A stretch of 64,000 nt of DNA, from contig NC_068558.1 of the NCBI RefSeq assembly GCF_022201045.2, forward strand, positions 8,647,501 through 8,711,500, read 5' to 3'. The position numbers and the translations under genes are program-made. The notes beneath the pieces are model-generated. The model was given only the letters and a program-made list of their open reading frames with translations, was not told the origin of the DNA and did no database searches. The stretch's first letter is position 1. Each line of letters starts with the position of its first letter. This DNA is from Citrus sinensis (lineage: Eukaryota; Streptophyta; Magnoliopsida; Sapindales; Rutaceae). This document shows positions 22,563 through 33,415 of the stretch, piece after piece.

Positions 22563-23280
22563 TCAATTATTCCTCGGTGGGTGAGATTTTGGAACATGAT
22601 AATCAGCACTAAATGCTGCAAAGCCAGCCATTTTGACCTTGTGATGACCATTAGTGCCACGATGATGACTTCTATTTCTCAGTTTGCGTTCTACATTCAA
22701 AGCCGATCCTTTCCTTTTACGCTTACAATTTCCATTAATAACATGGGCTGCACCTGGAATTGTTGACTCCTCTTGATTCAAAACATCCTCTTTCACAGTC
22801 TCTTTCCCCAGAAAGCTTCTTTTAGAAGTCATTTTCCTTCCTTTAAATTTGGTTACCCCAACAACTTCAGCCCCAGTAGGAACGCCGTCAAAAATAACCT
22901 AAGAGAAATTATACGTTGGAGAAATTATTCGACGCAAAAACTTAATTAAGCTGATAGCTAGGCAACGAACAATCATTTGTTGATAAAATTATATATACCT
23001 TTTCAACATTTACTGGCTCCGTTCTTGTCACTTCAAGCAGAACTACTGCACCATCTGCAGCCACATTATACTTCTTCGTATCTGCAAAATTATTCAACAA
23101 ATTAACACTGCTTAATTAAGCTTTATGAAAATCTCATTAATTAAGAACAGAAAATTTGACTTAAAAAGGAAACACATATAGACTACCTTGGTGAGTACGC
23201 GCAGTGCAACAATCTTTTTCGTGGAGCAAAATGAACACAAGTAGAAATAAGCTAATTAGCCTTGATATTGCCGGAACCAT
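22563..23280 (-). CDS. RGF/GOLVEN/CLEL secreted peptide precursor, 3 exons
   Basis: Exons 23280-23187, 23081-22999 and 22898-22563 splice in frame (GT-AG) to 170 codons. The first exon encodes a signal peptide: a short N terminus, a hydrophobic run ISLFLLVFILL and a cleavage region near CCTA. The middle is variable, basic and poorly ordered, as in this family. The last 13 residues before the stop are DYHVPKSHPPRNN, matching the root meristem growth factor/GOLVEN motif: a DY pair for tyrosine sulfation, a central Pro, then HPP-basic-N-N. The related Arabidopsis RGF peptides also end in NN or HN. Known peptides are processed by subtilases and sulfated by TPST, and signal through RGI/RGFR receptor kinases to PLETHORA proteins in root meristem and gravitropism. 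Function here is inferred from the motif. A TATA box lies about 75 bp upstream. Confidence 0.85.
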
Positions 23281-23351
23281 TTCTTATTTCTGGATATTCT
23301 TTTTCAACGACAAATTAGAGAGGAATCAAGTGAAAGAGAAGAGACTAGGGT

Positions 23352-23358
23352 CTTTATA
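23352..23358 (-). promoter_or_regulatory. TATA box of the RGF/GOLVEN gene
   Basis: TATAAAG on the minus strand, within CTCTATAAAGACCC, 72-78 bp upstream of the inferred ATG at 23280. It leaves a leader of about 40 bases. Confidence 0.55.
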
Positions 23359-23359
23359 G

Positions 23360-26300
23360 AGTCGAAAGCCAAGTCAAAGCTGGGGTTCCAACACTTACTT
23401 TAATTGCTATTTCTTAATAAAATACATGATCATCAATTGATACAGTTACTTAGGGAAACTCAAAACAAAAAAAAAAAACAAAGCAGAGTTCAAAGCTTAT
23501 ATAATTAATTATTAATTAAGTAAAGCTGAAATGCGTTTTCATGTGTTGGCTTAAAAATGTTAGGGAAAAGGTCTACGATCGCGTGGAATGGAAGATACGG
23601 GTGTTAGCACTTGTCTGCCGCCATGCATGCAACGAGGAGAACTTTGTCTTGCTGGCCAAGGTTTTGGCTACACAAAAAGCGCTATGTTGTTTTTATTTTT
23701 TAAACATTTTTAATTTGCAGCTCTCTAGTCCCTATACAAAGAATTATTTTAGCATCCCCAATGGTAACTTTTTTATTTTTTATTTTTATTTTGTTTTGAT
23801 GTTTTATATTATGTAAAAGATGTGAATGACTAAAATATTGAGATTCAAAGCTGCCGAAGTTGGCCTTTGGCACATTTTCTTGAGATAGTGGAAGCTTTTA
23901 ACTTCATTTCAAAACTTGATTATGCAATTAATATAATCAAATTGGTTATAGGCTATGAATGGGTTGATTGACTGAAAATAAGATGACCTTAGTTCTCTCA
24001 TTTATAAAAGCCGTAGAATCTATCTAGGGTTAATTTTTATGAGGAGCAACTACATGCTAGCTACTAGCTAGTGAAACACGATCGTATAGCTAGGTCACTC
24101 CAAAATATTTTTTTGTAATTTGATCACGTTCATAAATAATCCGCTATCATTTGTGCCGGAATAATCTTGATCTTTGTGATTTTATAATTTTTTTTTTAAT
24201 TTTCCTAAAGTTGGATTTTATCTCCCTATTTTCTTTACTTAACAACACTACAACATATAGGTTAAGAACCTATTTGAGATTGTTTTGAAATTTAAAAACA
24301 AACTTACTTTAATTTTTATATATATTTGTCATCGATAACTAGGCAAAATGCAGATAAAAATAACGATAAATTGAGCCTGGCAGTAAGCTGGCCTGATTTA
24401 ACATTGTTTTTATCAAAAGGTTTTCTAGCTGTCTTTCTGATTTTTTATTGAACTAGAAGAGTGGCATGTGCGGGCAAGAAGTTCCATCTTTTGGTTCTAG
24501 TTGTTAAAGCATTCAAGATTTGTCAACATTTCATCAGGTTCAAAAGCTGAGCACGATTTACAGTCAAAGAATTCGGATCCTCAAAACTAAACATAGGCAC
24601 ATATAGCAGCTAAGCTCAGGTAATTTTTTTAACCGAAAAGGGAACTTGGTGATTGGGAACTGCAGATTTTGACAAGCAGCAGCATCAAAGTTTTAACAGT
24701 TTTGTCGACGACGTTGAAAAGTGATTCCTGCGTGATTAACAACAACAACACACGCGATTAATTTATGACTACGAATGTAGCAACTTTTAGAACACGAGGG
24801 TGTGGGGTGTGCTCGATCTCCAACTTCATCTCAGTGGGTTCGCTTTGAGAATTGTGTTGACCAAAAACCTTTCTTGTTTTGTTCAATATATTGACGGTGA
24901 AAGTTAAGGAAATGAATGGTGTAAAACTGAAAACATTTTTTTGCGTTTTAATTTGATTTCACTGTTTCACATTGTGAAGCCAGATGGAATTATTGGCTAG
25001 AAAAGTCACAGGTAAAAGGAAAAAAAATTAAAGATTTGACTTTTGAGTAACATCAATTCCTTCCTTTAGTTAATTTTGATAAGGTTATTGGTACCTTACG
25101 TACAAGTCATTTTCAATCTGTAAAAAAGCAAACGGAATGTTTTACTTGAATTTGCAAAATTGGAAATTTTTTCTAAAATAGTATGTGTGTGTATACATCT
25201 GTGTTTGTGAGTGCGACATTCTGATTAATTATTTCTTGTTACCCTACCCATATTTTCGTATAAATTGGACTTTTGAGCTATATCAAATCAATGTTAGTGA
25301 AGATCTATTTTAATACTCTTCAGATTCTTATACTTTGAGCTAATTATTAAATTAATCCCTATACTTTTAAAAATTTATTCAAAAAGTCACTATTGTATAT
25401 ATGTTTTTATTAAAATCAACTTAATTATTATCATCTCCTTTTCACTTGTCACGTGCAAGATTTATTTGAATTGTATATTATATCACGCAAATATTATTTT
25501 ACCATTTCAAAATTAGAGTCACCAACTACAAAAATAACAAAATAGTGTTATGGCTAATTTTAAAAATACAGTGACTAACTCGATAATCATCTCAAACCAT
25601 ACCGGTTAAAAGAGATATTTACCTTATATTTTCTATGCATTGTCTGTTATTTTCATCAATCACAAAGTTAATGAGACAAGTTGATAATAATGTAATGCTA
25701 GTAATAGCTCCAAATGACCAAAGGATTTTATTAGATTGATTTTTTGAATCACTATCGATAATTCCTATTAATAAACCTTATAGCTAAGAAGGCACTAGCT
25801 AGCTTGAAATTTTTTTTTATAATCATACAGTTTTCATTAATTATAACATTTTTCATATAAAATGCAATTCTCATATCAATTTCGTTGAATGCAATACTAA
25901 TGATTTAATATACCCGGGACCTGGGGGCTCTAGTAAGTTGCAACGCTGAGTTTTTCCAATATCAGACAAACAAATTTAAGTTTATTTTTTATCCCAAGAG
26001 TAAAATTTCTACAAACCAGAACAAATACCATACAAAGATTCGAAAATCAGTGGGATGTTTGTGATAGATTAAAAAAGAAAAAAAAAATCCCAAAGGAGTA
26101 AATGCCGTTGAAGATTTTCTAGTTAGTCTAGGGTTTAAGAGTTTGTACCCTATGTACGGGAATGGTGCTTTCCAGGGCATAGGCCTTTCGGGATTCTAAA
26201 ATTTATGTGGATTTGTATAACGTAATGTGAATTTTTAGGTTGACAAATATAAAAAGGGTTTTGGTTTGCGAGTTTTGAATTCAAAGTTAGTTTAAAGAAA

Positions 26301-27640
26301 GAGCAGTTGGTTTAGCTTTAAAGAACATGATCACTTGGGAACCATGGTTATGGCGATTGGCAATTATTTTATTATGAACAAGAAGAGCAATGTTAATTTG
26401 ATTCATCGGCAAATCTCATTAACCTACTCCGTCTAGCCAGCTTTAGATTCAATTGTATGTTTGGATTTTACATTATATATCTACACATTAAATTTAATAA
26501 GTTTTGTTTAACTTAATCAATTTAATTATCTTTAGTTTATACTAACTACTTTATTTAATTTGACCGATCTAATTATCTAAATAGATAAATTTTAAAATAT
26601 TTTGATGATTAGAACACACACACACACAAACAAGGGGTTAAAACAGTATCTTAATTTATTTAACTTCATGATACAACAATAAGAAACCAAAGTGGTGGAC
26701 CTGCAACTGTGTAGCCTGGGCTGTCCCAGAAAAAAATCATTAAACCCCTTATATTTTGATTGATTTTATATAAGAATAAAGTTTTATTTTGTTCTCATAT
26801 ATGTGCTTAAGTTAGTTACCCTCGTGTTTTCATCAATTTTATATAAGAATAGAGTTTTTATTTTATTTCCAAATATGTCTCTAATTCAATTATATTTTTT
26901 TCCAATTGAAATTAATGACTTGTTTTATAAAATAATTAAATTATATATTTATTGAATAGATTGAAAACATAAGGTGTCTAAAATATTATTATTGCTTTAA
27001 TTTATTTCTAAAATTCTAATTAAAAAAAGTATGTCAACGTAATATAACATTGTCACCAGTTTAAAAGTATTAAAAAGAACATATAGTAACAATTATTAAC
27101 ATTTTCATAATTTTTATGTGAATTATAAGATTTTATATATTAGTTACATTAACTAAGAGGACAAGCTAGAAAATAAAATTTGAATATTTTGAGTAAATTT
27201 TGATAGAAGAATTATCAACATCTAGTTTTTCAAAGAGAGTTAGAGTGCCCGACAAATAAATAACGACACCCAAATACTTTTTTGCTGGATTGAATTTAGT
27301 TTATTATTAAAACTTTTGACTAATAATATTTTTATAATGTAAAAAGATGAATAGATTTTAATTATTTAATTTTATTTAAGGCTGACGATTAAGTACTTTT
27401 CAAATATAAAAGTTCTACTTGTAATTTTTAATTGATTATAAGTACATGTATTGATTTATTATACCTTGAAATTCTTAATTGATTTATTAATTTTTATATA
27501 ATTACATATTATTATAGGTTGTAATGTCAAATTTTATAATTGAAAAATAGTGTTTTATATTTGAATTGTTTTTTTTACTCTTTTTCTATAATTATTTTTG
27601 TTTGGAGTATGTATTTATAGAGCTTTTTGTTTAGCTGAGG
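23360..27640. other. gene desert, no gene recognised
   Basis: About 4.3 kb of AT-rich DNA without a supportable coding region on either strand. Noted: an A-run near 23468, a short (CA)n-like run at about 26614-26628, scattered T-runs. The open frames at 23541-23816 and 25989-26180 are short, low-complexity and unlike any family. The segment 24430-24900 has near-balanced base composition but no continuous frame. Confidence 0.5.
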
Positions 27641-27839
27641 GCAATATAAAGTCTTGGGTTCGCCCCTGAAAGTAAGGGTTTAGTTTTAAAAACCATCAGT
27701 GTTAGGGGTTGTATCTGTCACTTAAGTAAGCTATGTCCAGACTTTGTAAGTCTTTCTAACTCTACCTTATTTAAACTTTCTTAACTTGAGCAACTCTCTT
27801 TATACTTCTCCAAAAATATTTTCAATTTTATAGCATCTT

Positions 27840-28432
27840 CTGGTCTTTTCTTGTGTTAAAGTTAATAATGCTAGTCTCTCTAAAGGAAATTTAGATCAAG
27901 CTTCTTGTGATGCTATTTATAGAGGTTCCCATGGAATTTTTTCAAGGTACTTTGCTATGTCAATTGGAAATCAAACTTCTTTTTACACAGAACTTTATGT
28001 CATTATTGTGCTATTGAATTTGATTACAATAAGGGTTGGCCTTCATTGTGCCTAAAATGTGACCCGATGGATGCTTGTTCTTGCCTGAAAAGTGACATTT
28101 TTCTCCTCCTTAACGACTCAGTACTAGATGGCTTAATTGGCTAATCACGATAAAGTACATGCAATTTCATTATTCCCACATCTACTGAGAAGATAATGGT
28201 GTTGTAGACACTTTAGCCAATATTTGTTTGAGTTTTTTCAATTTAATATGGTGGAAACTTGATAATTCTTGGGAGATACTTAAGTACCGATTTTCTTAAT
28301 CCTGTTATGATTTACTATTGTATAGATTATTTGTAGGATTTTATTAATTTGGCTTTGTCATTGTTAAATGAACTCCATACCTTCTTTGTCATTTAATATA
28401 TTAAACCTCTTTTAAGATTTAATTAAAAAAAA
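27840..28432 (+). mobile_element. decayed LINE 3' end (RNase H-like domain)
   Basis: Joining frames by eye gives phrases typical of the RNase H domain at the end of plant LINE ORF2 and related reverse-transcriptase proteins: KVNNASLSKGN, ASCDAIYRGSHGIFSRYFAM, SIGNQTSFYTELYVIIVLL and, after stops, HDKVHAISLFPH. There are several stops and shifts. An A-rich end (ATTAAAAAAAA, about 28423-28432) closes it, as expected for a 5'-truncated LINE on the + strand. No target duplication was found. Confidence 0.6.
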
Positions 28433-28784
28433 GGTTCAATCTCAATGTGATGTGCTAAATTTCAAGTGGGAAAATGTGGGATGAAGTATTGGAATAAGTG
28501 CATGATAATTTAAAAAAAAAAAAAAAACCTCATTCGTAGCATTATATTTTTTGAATAAATACATAAAGCAGCATAAAGCCTATGATCTGGGCATAGTTTG
28601 AGGCTAAGTCATGTTTAAGGCAATACCATCTCAACTCTATAACAAAGTATTACTAAAACCACCCATTTTATCTTGTAACATTAACTAATATAATAATTAC
28701 TCCTTTTGAGTAATATAAATCTCTGACCACATATAAGGGGTTACATTTAAAAACCTAAACGGTTCACATAAATAATAAAATTAT

Positions 28785-29075
28785 GAGAAATTATCCACCC
28801 ACCACCTGTTTTTTCACTGTTTTTCAAAAATACACAAATCTTTTTTTTTTTGTAGCGCTCCACCTGAAGTTAACATTTTTTTTCATTGGTCCACTCTCGC
28901 TATAACACCATTAGAACTTTACTGACATCATAAGGGTAAAATTGTCATTTCACAATGACACAGTGGTGGACAAGTGCAAAACAATATAATTTCAAGTATA
29001 GTTTAGGAAAAAAAATTAAGAATTGTGTATTTTTGAAAAACTATGCAAAAAAAGGTGGTCGGTGGATAATTTATC
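28785..29075. mobile_element. MITE-like inverted-repeat element with a duplicated right arm
   Basis: The left arm starts GAGAAATTATCCACCCACCA and the right arm, reverse-complemented, GATAAATTATCCACCGACCA. The arms match over ~56 bp, including TTTTTCAAAAATACACAA. The right half occurs again in direct orientation at about 29090-29253 (AAAGGTGGTCGGTGAATAAT), so either a second truncated copy sits beside the first or the arm was duplicated in tandem. No coding capacity. Family unassigned because no duplication of a diagnostic length was identified. Confidence 0.55.
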
Positions 29076-29367
29076 TTTTATATTTGAGGGTAAAAAAGTC
29101 ATTTATATAATATTCCGTTAGTTTTCTTAACGATCTCCAAACGGAAGTGGACAAGTGAAAAGAAATGTAACTTCAGGTGGATTCTAGCACAAAAAAAAAG
29201 AATTGTATATTTTTGAAAAAGTCTAAAAAAAAGGTGGTCGGTGAATAATTTTCTTAAAATTATTCTTCTTGAGTCGTGCTCCAATAATGATAGAGCTATA
29301 AACACATAATCAATGTAATAAAATTACCCTGCGAAATTCAAAGACAACGCCCAAATTTGACGCCAAC

Positions 29368-29805
29368 TAGAGATGGCAAAACCACGGGCCGGGTCCGGGT
29401 ATTGCCATGACCGGACCCTACTCGGATGTAACCGGTCCGGGTCCGGGTCCGGGCCGGGTTTTAATCCGGGTACCCGAATTTTATATTTTTTAATATTTTA
29501 TGTGTATATATTTTTTATTTTTTGGTAATTTTATAAGTTTTAAATTTATTTCAATAAAATTTGACATGAAAATATAAACTTTAAGTGTTTAAAATTATAT
29601 ATATATATATAATAAATGAGTCAAATAAATATAAAATATTTAAAATAATATATATTTTATAATTTTTTTAATAAAATCCGGGTTCCGGGTTTATCAAGTG
29701 ATGCTCAAGACCGACCCGGCTTCATACCCGGGCCGGGTAATACCCGGCCCGCAACGCCCGGGTACGGTCTGGGTCCGGACCGGGCGGGTATTTTTGCCAT
29801 CTCTA
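29368..29805. mobile_element. hAT-type MITE, CCGG-rich ends
   Basis: The 438-bp element is flanked by the 8-bp duplication ACGCCAAC (29360-29367 and 29806-29813). Its inverted ends are perfect over 14 bp: TAGAGATGGCAAAA. Both ends are packed with CCGGGTCCGGGTAxx motifs and the interior (29490-29670) is almost pure A/T. The same architecture and motif class appear in the hAT element at 13222-14354, so both belong to one broad group of non-autonomous plant hATs. No transposase. Confidence 0.92.
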
Positions 29806-29813
29806 ACGCCAAC

Positions 29814-30642
29814 AAGCCCCACATTGTTCAATATTCTGGTATAATTACTGAATCGTTCTGAACTGTGATTTTTTCCACTCTATGGGGTGTAATATTTGTT
29901 TATCTATTGTTCTTTGATTAATTTAATTTTTTTTGTTGGGTGGGGAATCATTTCAGACTAATATTATTGTAAATTCTCGTTCATTCATTTAGTAATAAAT
30001 CTAGGCGAATCCATTTACATATGAGCACTATCTTTTACATTTGAGTAATAAAAAACTTGAACATACATGAATACATGTTTTTTCTGTGTGTTTGAACATA
30101 CATGAAAACATTTTTTTTGTGTGTGTGTGTGGTGTGTGAGCACGCGCGCGCACGCATGTGTATTGGTGTGTGTGAATTTAGGTGCATATATGAATAATTA
30201 TAACCCTTCTTTTTCTTGAATAATGATCAGATATAAAATAATATAATATTAATTAGAGAGGGAGAAGTCACTTTTCAATATTAAAGAGAGAATGATAGTT
30301 TCATTTAAAAAATCTCATCGAAGAGTCATTTAGAACCTTTATTGATGATGTAACTCTTTGAATAAGTAGTTCAATCTTATTTAAAGCACTTTTTAAAAAT
30401 ATTCTTTTTTTGTGCTAAAAAAATTAGAATAATTTAAATTTATTTTTATTTAAAGAGTCTTTTGAGAGATAACTTATTTTGTCATTTTTATTTATAAAAA
30501 ATAAATAAACATTTAAATAATCAAATCACTAACAAGTAACAATAAATAAAAATGACTATAAATTTTACCTACGTAATAATTTGAAGAAATTGCCACGTAT
30601 GAAAATGAGCACAATCTTGACTGCAACTTATTTTTTAACTTT
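29814..30642. other. intergenic with GT/CG microsatellite
   Basis: AT-rich DNA with a GTGTGTGTGT / CGCGCGCGCA alternating stretch at about 30118-30160. The alternating purine-pyrimidine run could adopt Z-DNA. No gene was found. Confidence 0.5.
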
Positions 30643-30887
30643 TCATACATATACATCAGTCAACTTTTTATAATTTTGGAGTCCATTTATTTTGGTAACA
30701 AAATCTTCCAAATCTCTGTCGGAGCTCCCACATTCAACTATTGCATTCAACGTAGCACTTCTCATCTCGTTGGCTTTCAATCTCTCAGGTCTAGTATGAT
30801 CCATCAATGTGAGCCAACAAACGAGCCAACTCACCGTGCTCATGCATAGTACGAGTACCCTCACTAACTATGATCCCCAATCCTAAT

Positions 30888-30952
30888 TGTGTTAACCTAA
30901 ACAGTTATATGATCTTTGATTTTGATGATAACAAATAACATGTATATACATG

Positions 30953-31015
<63 letters not shown>

Positions 31016-32363
31016 CAAATCTCATTTGCTTTTGAAGGATAAAGATCATACATGTGAGATCAAGTTCAAGGCACTCAATGGGCAAAGACAAAAACCAAAT
31101 TAAGTCAAGGACAAGCATCAAAGATACTAGCTTAGGTGATTTCTCTTGTTTCATATTTTGTAATGTTAGTATGATAAAATGTATGCATGATTAAGTATTT
31201 AAAGGCTCAAATTATTTTTCATGACATTTTAAATAAATCGTTATTTTTATAATATAAAGGTTATATACTTCAAAGAAAGATGATTTTATGAAATTAAATG
31301 TTTTTAGGTTTATGGAATAAATTAAAAAAGTTTTGAGAACTTTGAAATTAGTAAGTATTGTTGAAATTCCAAAAATGAACCTATTTGAAAAGTTCTATAA
31401 CCTTTGGGACCATAATGTAATTTTATGAAGTTTGGGCCAAAATATAATTTTAGAAAACTAGAGACTAACGCTTTCACTGTAGTGGCTAATCGATAATTTT
31501 CTGGAAGTTTTCTAGAGTCAAATGGCAAACCATTTACTCGCAAGCAGCAAGCCAATTTCGAATAGAAGAGACTCTAGAATCAAACAGCAAACCGATTAAA
31601 TCGCAAGCGGCAAGCTAACTCCAATCAGTAGACTCTTTGAAATTAAACAGTAAACTAACAACTCTCAACCGTTAACCCGATTACGCAAAATTTTCAAATT
31701 GTTTCATAATGGTAACTTACCACGTAAGCCAAACAACGATCCGTTTAAAATTACCAGTAATCTGATAATGCCCAAAAAGTGAATAACAACTAGTTTTCTT
31801 ATTAAAACTATAAAAAGCAAAATCAAACATATTTCAAGGGGGTTCTTCAATGTTTATCAAGGTTAAACTTGTTCATACAAATCATCTTGAGGTTTTATTT
31901 ACTTATTCATATACATTGATTCATTATTGAGTTATCATTTGCTTGTATACTCTTATGAGGAGTGTGATCATTGTAATCTTCATTTCAACACAAAAAGTCA
32001 AATAATTGTAAGTGTGAGAAATACTTAGGAAAAGAGATGTGAGATCATCTCAAATTGTCAAGATTTATTGACATTTTAGAAGTCAATTATAAACATCTTG
32101 AAACCTTAGGTTGTAAGGCTTGATTAGTAAAATTCTCAAGATTGATTTGTATAGAGGCGTAGACATAGGCGGGTTTCCGAGTCACGTAAAATTACCGTAT
32201 TTATTTTCTTTACCCTTAACTCTTTAAATTTACTTCTTGTTGAAATTATTGTTATTATTTTTTTATTGTGGTAATTATTGATATTGAATTGTGGTATTTT
32301 TTTAAAGAATTTTTTAAAACACAATCCATCCACGCCTTGAGTTGCCTATTTAAAATCGTTCAA
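30888..32363. mobile_element. insertion, probable solo LTR of a Copia-type retrotransposon
   Basis: The 1,476-bp insertion is flanked by the 5-bp duplication CTAAT (30883-30887 and 32364-32368), the length left by LTR-retrotransposon integrase. It starts TGTGTTAACCTAAACAG and then has CTTTGATTTTGATGATAAC, a phrase common at the start of SIRE/Tork-like plant LTRs; it ends near GTTCAA. No gag-pol coding was seen, so a solo LTR left by recombination is the best reading. Removing it with one CTAAT copy restores the UGT frame SLLGLGIIVSEGTR, which fixes the borders. A TG...CA end pair is not perfect at the 3' side. Confidence 0.7.
30955..31012. repeat. (TG)n microsatellite
   Basis: About 29 uninterrupted TG units inside the presumed solo LTR. 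It is long enough to be highly polymorphic. The minus-strand frame of alternating His-Thr across it is an artefact of the repeat. Confidence 0.95.
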
Positions 32364-32803
32364 CTAATAAAGATCCGCTTTTGTGAACTGGGTCTGCATC
32401 CGTCGGGCACGTCAAGATCACTGCACCCGGCGACACACCTTCCAAAATCGAGTTTTATTCGCAATGAGTCAAAAACGCGCCCACCACCCTAACATCAATA
32501 TCGCCACTTGCGGAACCCACCCTCTCAAAATGTAACCCTTCCCCGTCACACGATCTTCGAATTGCGGAGGACCCCCCAGTCATTCAACACGTATCTCTCA
32601 TCTGGTTCTCACACGCGGTAAATGAAATCCACTTCAGTCTCTTCCAACGCAGCGGTCAGCTCACGCATCTGATTGACTGTCGGCACGTATTAGCTGCCGA
32701 AACAAACGGGGAAAATGGATTCGTCCCCACGCGAGTGGAAATACGTCAAGACATTGTGATGATCGGGCACTATGGTGGACCCTATGCGACGAGATAGGGA
32801 CTC

Positions 32804-32999
32804 CTTTTTTTTTTTTGGTACAATAACGAGCCTATCTAAAGGCTAAGGCAAAACAGTGCGAGGGTATGAAATCCCAGTACAATCATGAAGAAGCCATAAA
32901 TCAGCCCCTAGAGGAGGAGAATTGAAAATGTGCAGACCAACGGGTAAGGATAGAGCAGAGTTTGCAAGGAAGTCAGCTGCAAAGTTAGTTTCTTTGTAG
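32804..32999 (-). mobile_element. 5'-truncated LINE tail in the UGT pseudogene
   Basis: On minus it encodes NFAADFLANSALSLPVGLHI and then a short 3' UTR ending in about twelve A (T-run 32805-32816 on +). That is the very end of a plant LINE RNase H domain plus poly-A. Only ~190 bp were inserted, typical of target-primed reverse transcription that aborted early. It coincides with a deletion of about 15-20 UGT codons (the GHDRVWAVGPVL region of the intact gene). No clear target duplication. Confidence 0.7.
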
Positions 33000-33415
33000 G
33001 CATTTCTTTCTTCATGTGATTGGTGTTGACTTGTTCCAATTCCAATGCAGTAAAGGAGTTGTACACAGCTCTCCCACTCTTCAAGTTAGAAATTATAGAT
33101 CTTCGGTACGTTTCCTAATTTGGGTCTCTTTCTTTCAACGTCCTATAAACATGAGGAAATTGAGACCAGCAATTTAGAACTCTCGTAAAATGCACTTATA
33201 AATTAACATTGTTAGATTTGTCATTGCTATAGGGCAAGTCAGGTCCACACGGCAAGGGAAATGGACTTAGAAAGAACATCGGAGGGGGAGAGCATGACAG
33301 TAACATTAATGCCCCGCGTTAGTAATAGGTGGATGAAGTCAATGAGTGGGGTTGTGTGGCTCAGAGTTGGGAATGGATACACCATAACATGATTACTACT
33401 ACAACTTCTGGACAT

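Larger units (their letters stand above)
30643..33415 (-). pseudogene. UGT89-like pseudogene broken by a solo LTR and a LINE tail
   Basis: On minus, an ATG at 33415 opens an N terminus like that of the intact UGT: HVMVYPFPTLSHTTPLIDF, with the catalytic His position kept. A large deletion then joins directly to a stretch matching residues ~145-230 of the intact gene, ending NHMKKEM. A LINE tail (32804-32999) replaces the next segment. The rest of the C-terminal domain and a damaged PSPG box lie at 32380-32800 with several stops. The last 80 residues, with GELARLL and CGSSDRDLEDFVTKIN, lie at 30643-30882, beyond a 1,476-bp insertion (30888-32363). Similarity to the gene at 18.3 kb is high enough to align the whole order. 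Dead copy from cluster duplication. Confidence 0.88.

Noticed and set aside
30897-31154. minus-strand frame with alternating Thr-His
   Set aside because: Produced by the (TG)n microsatellite.
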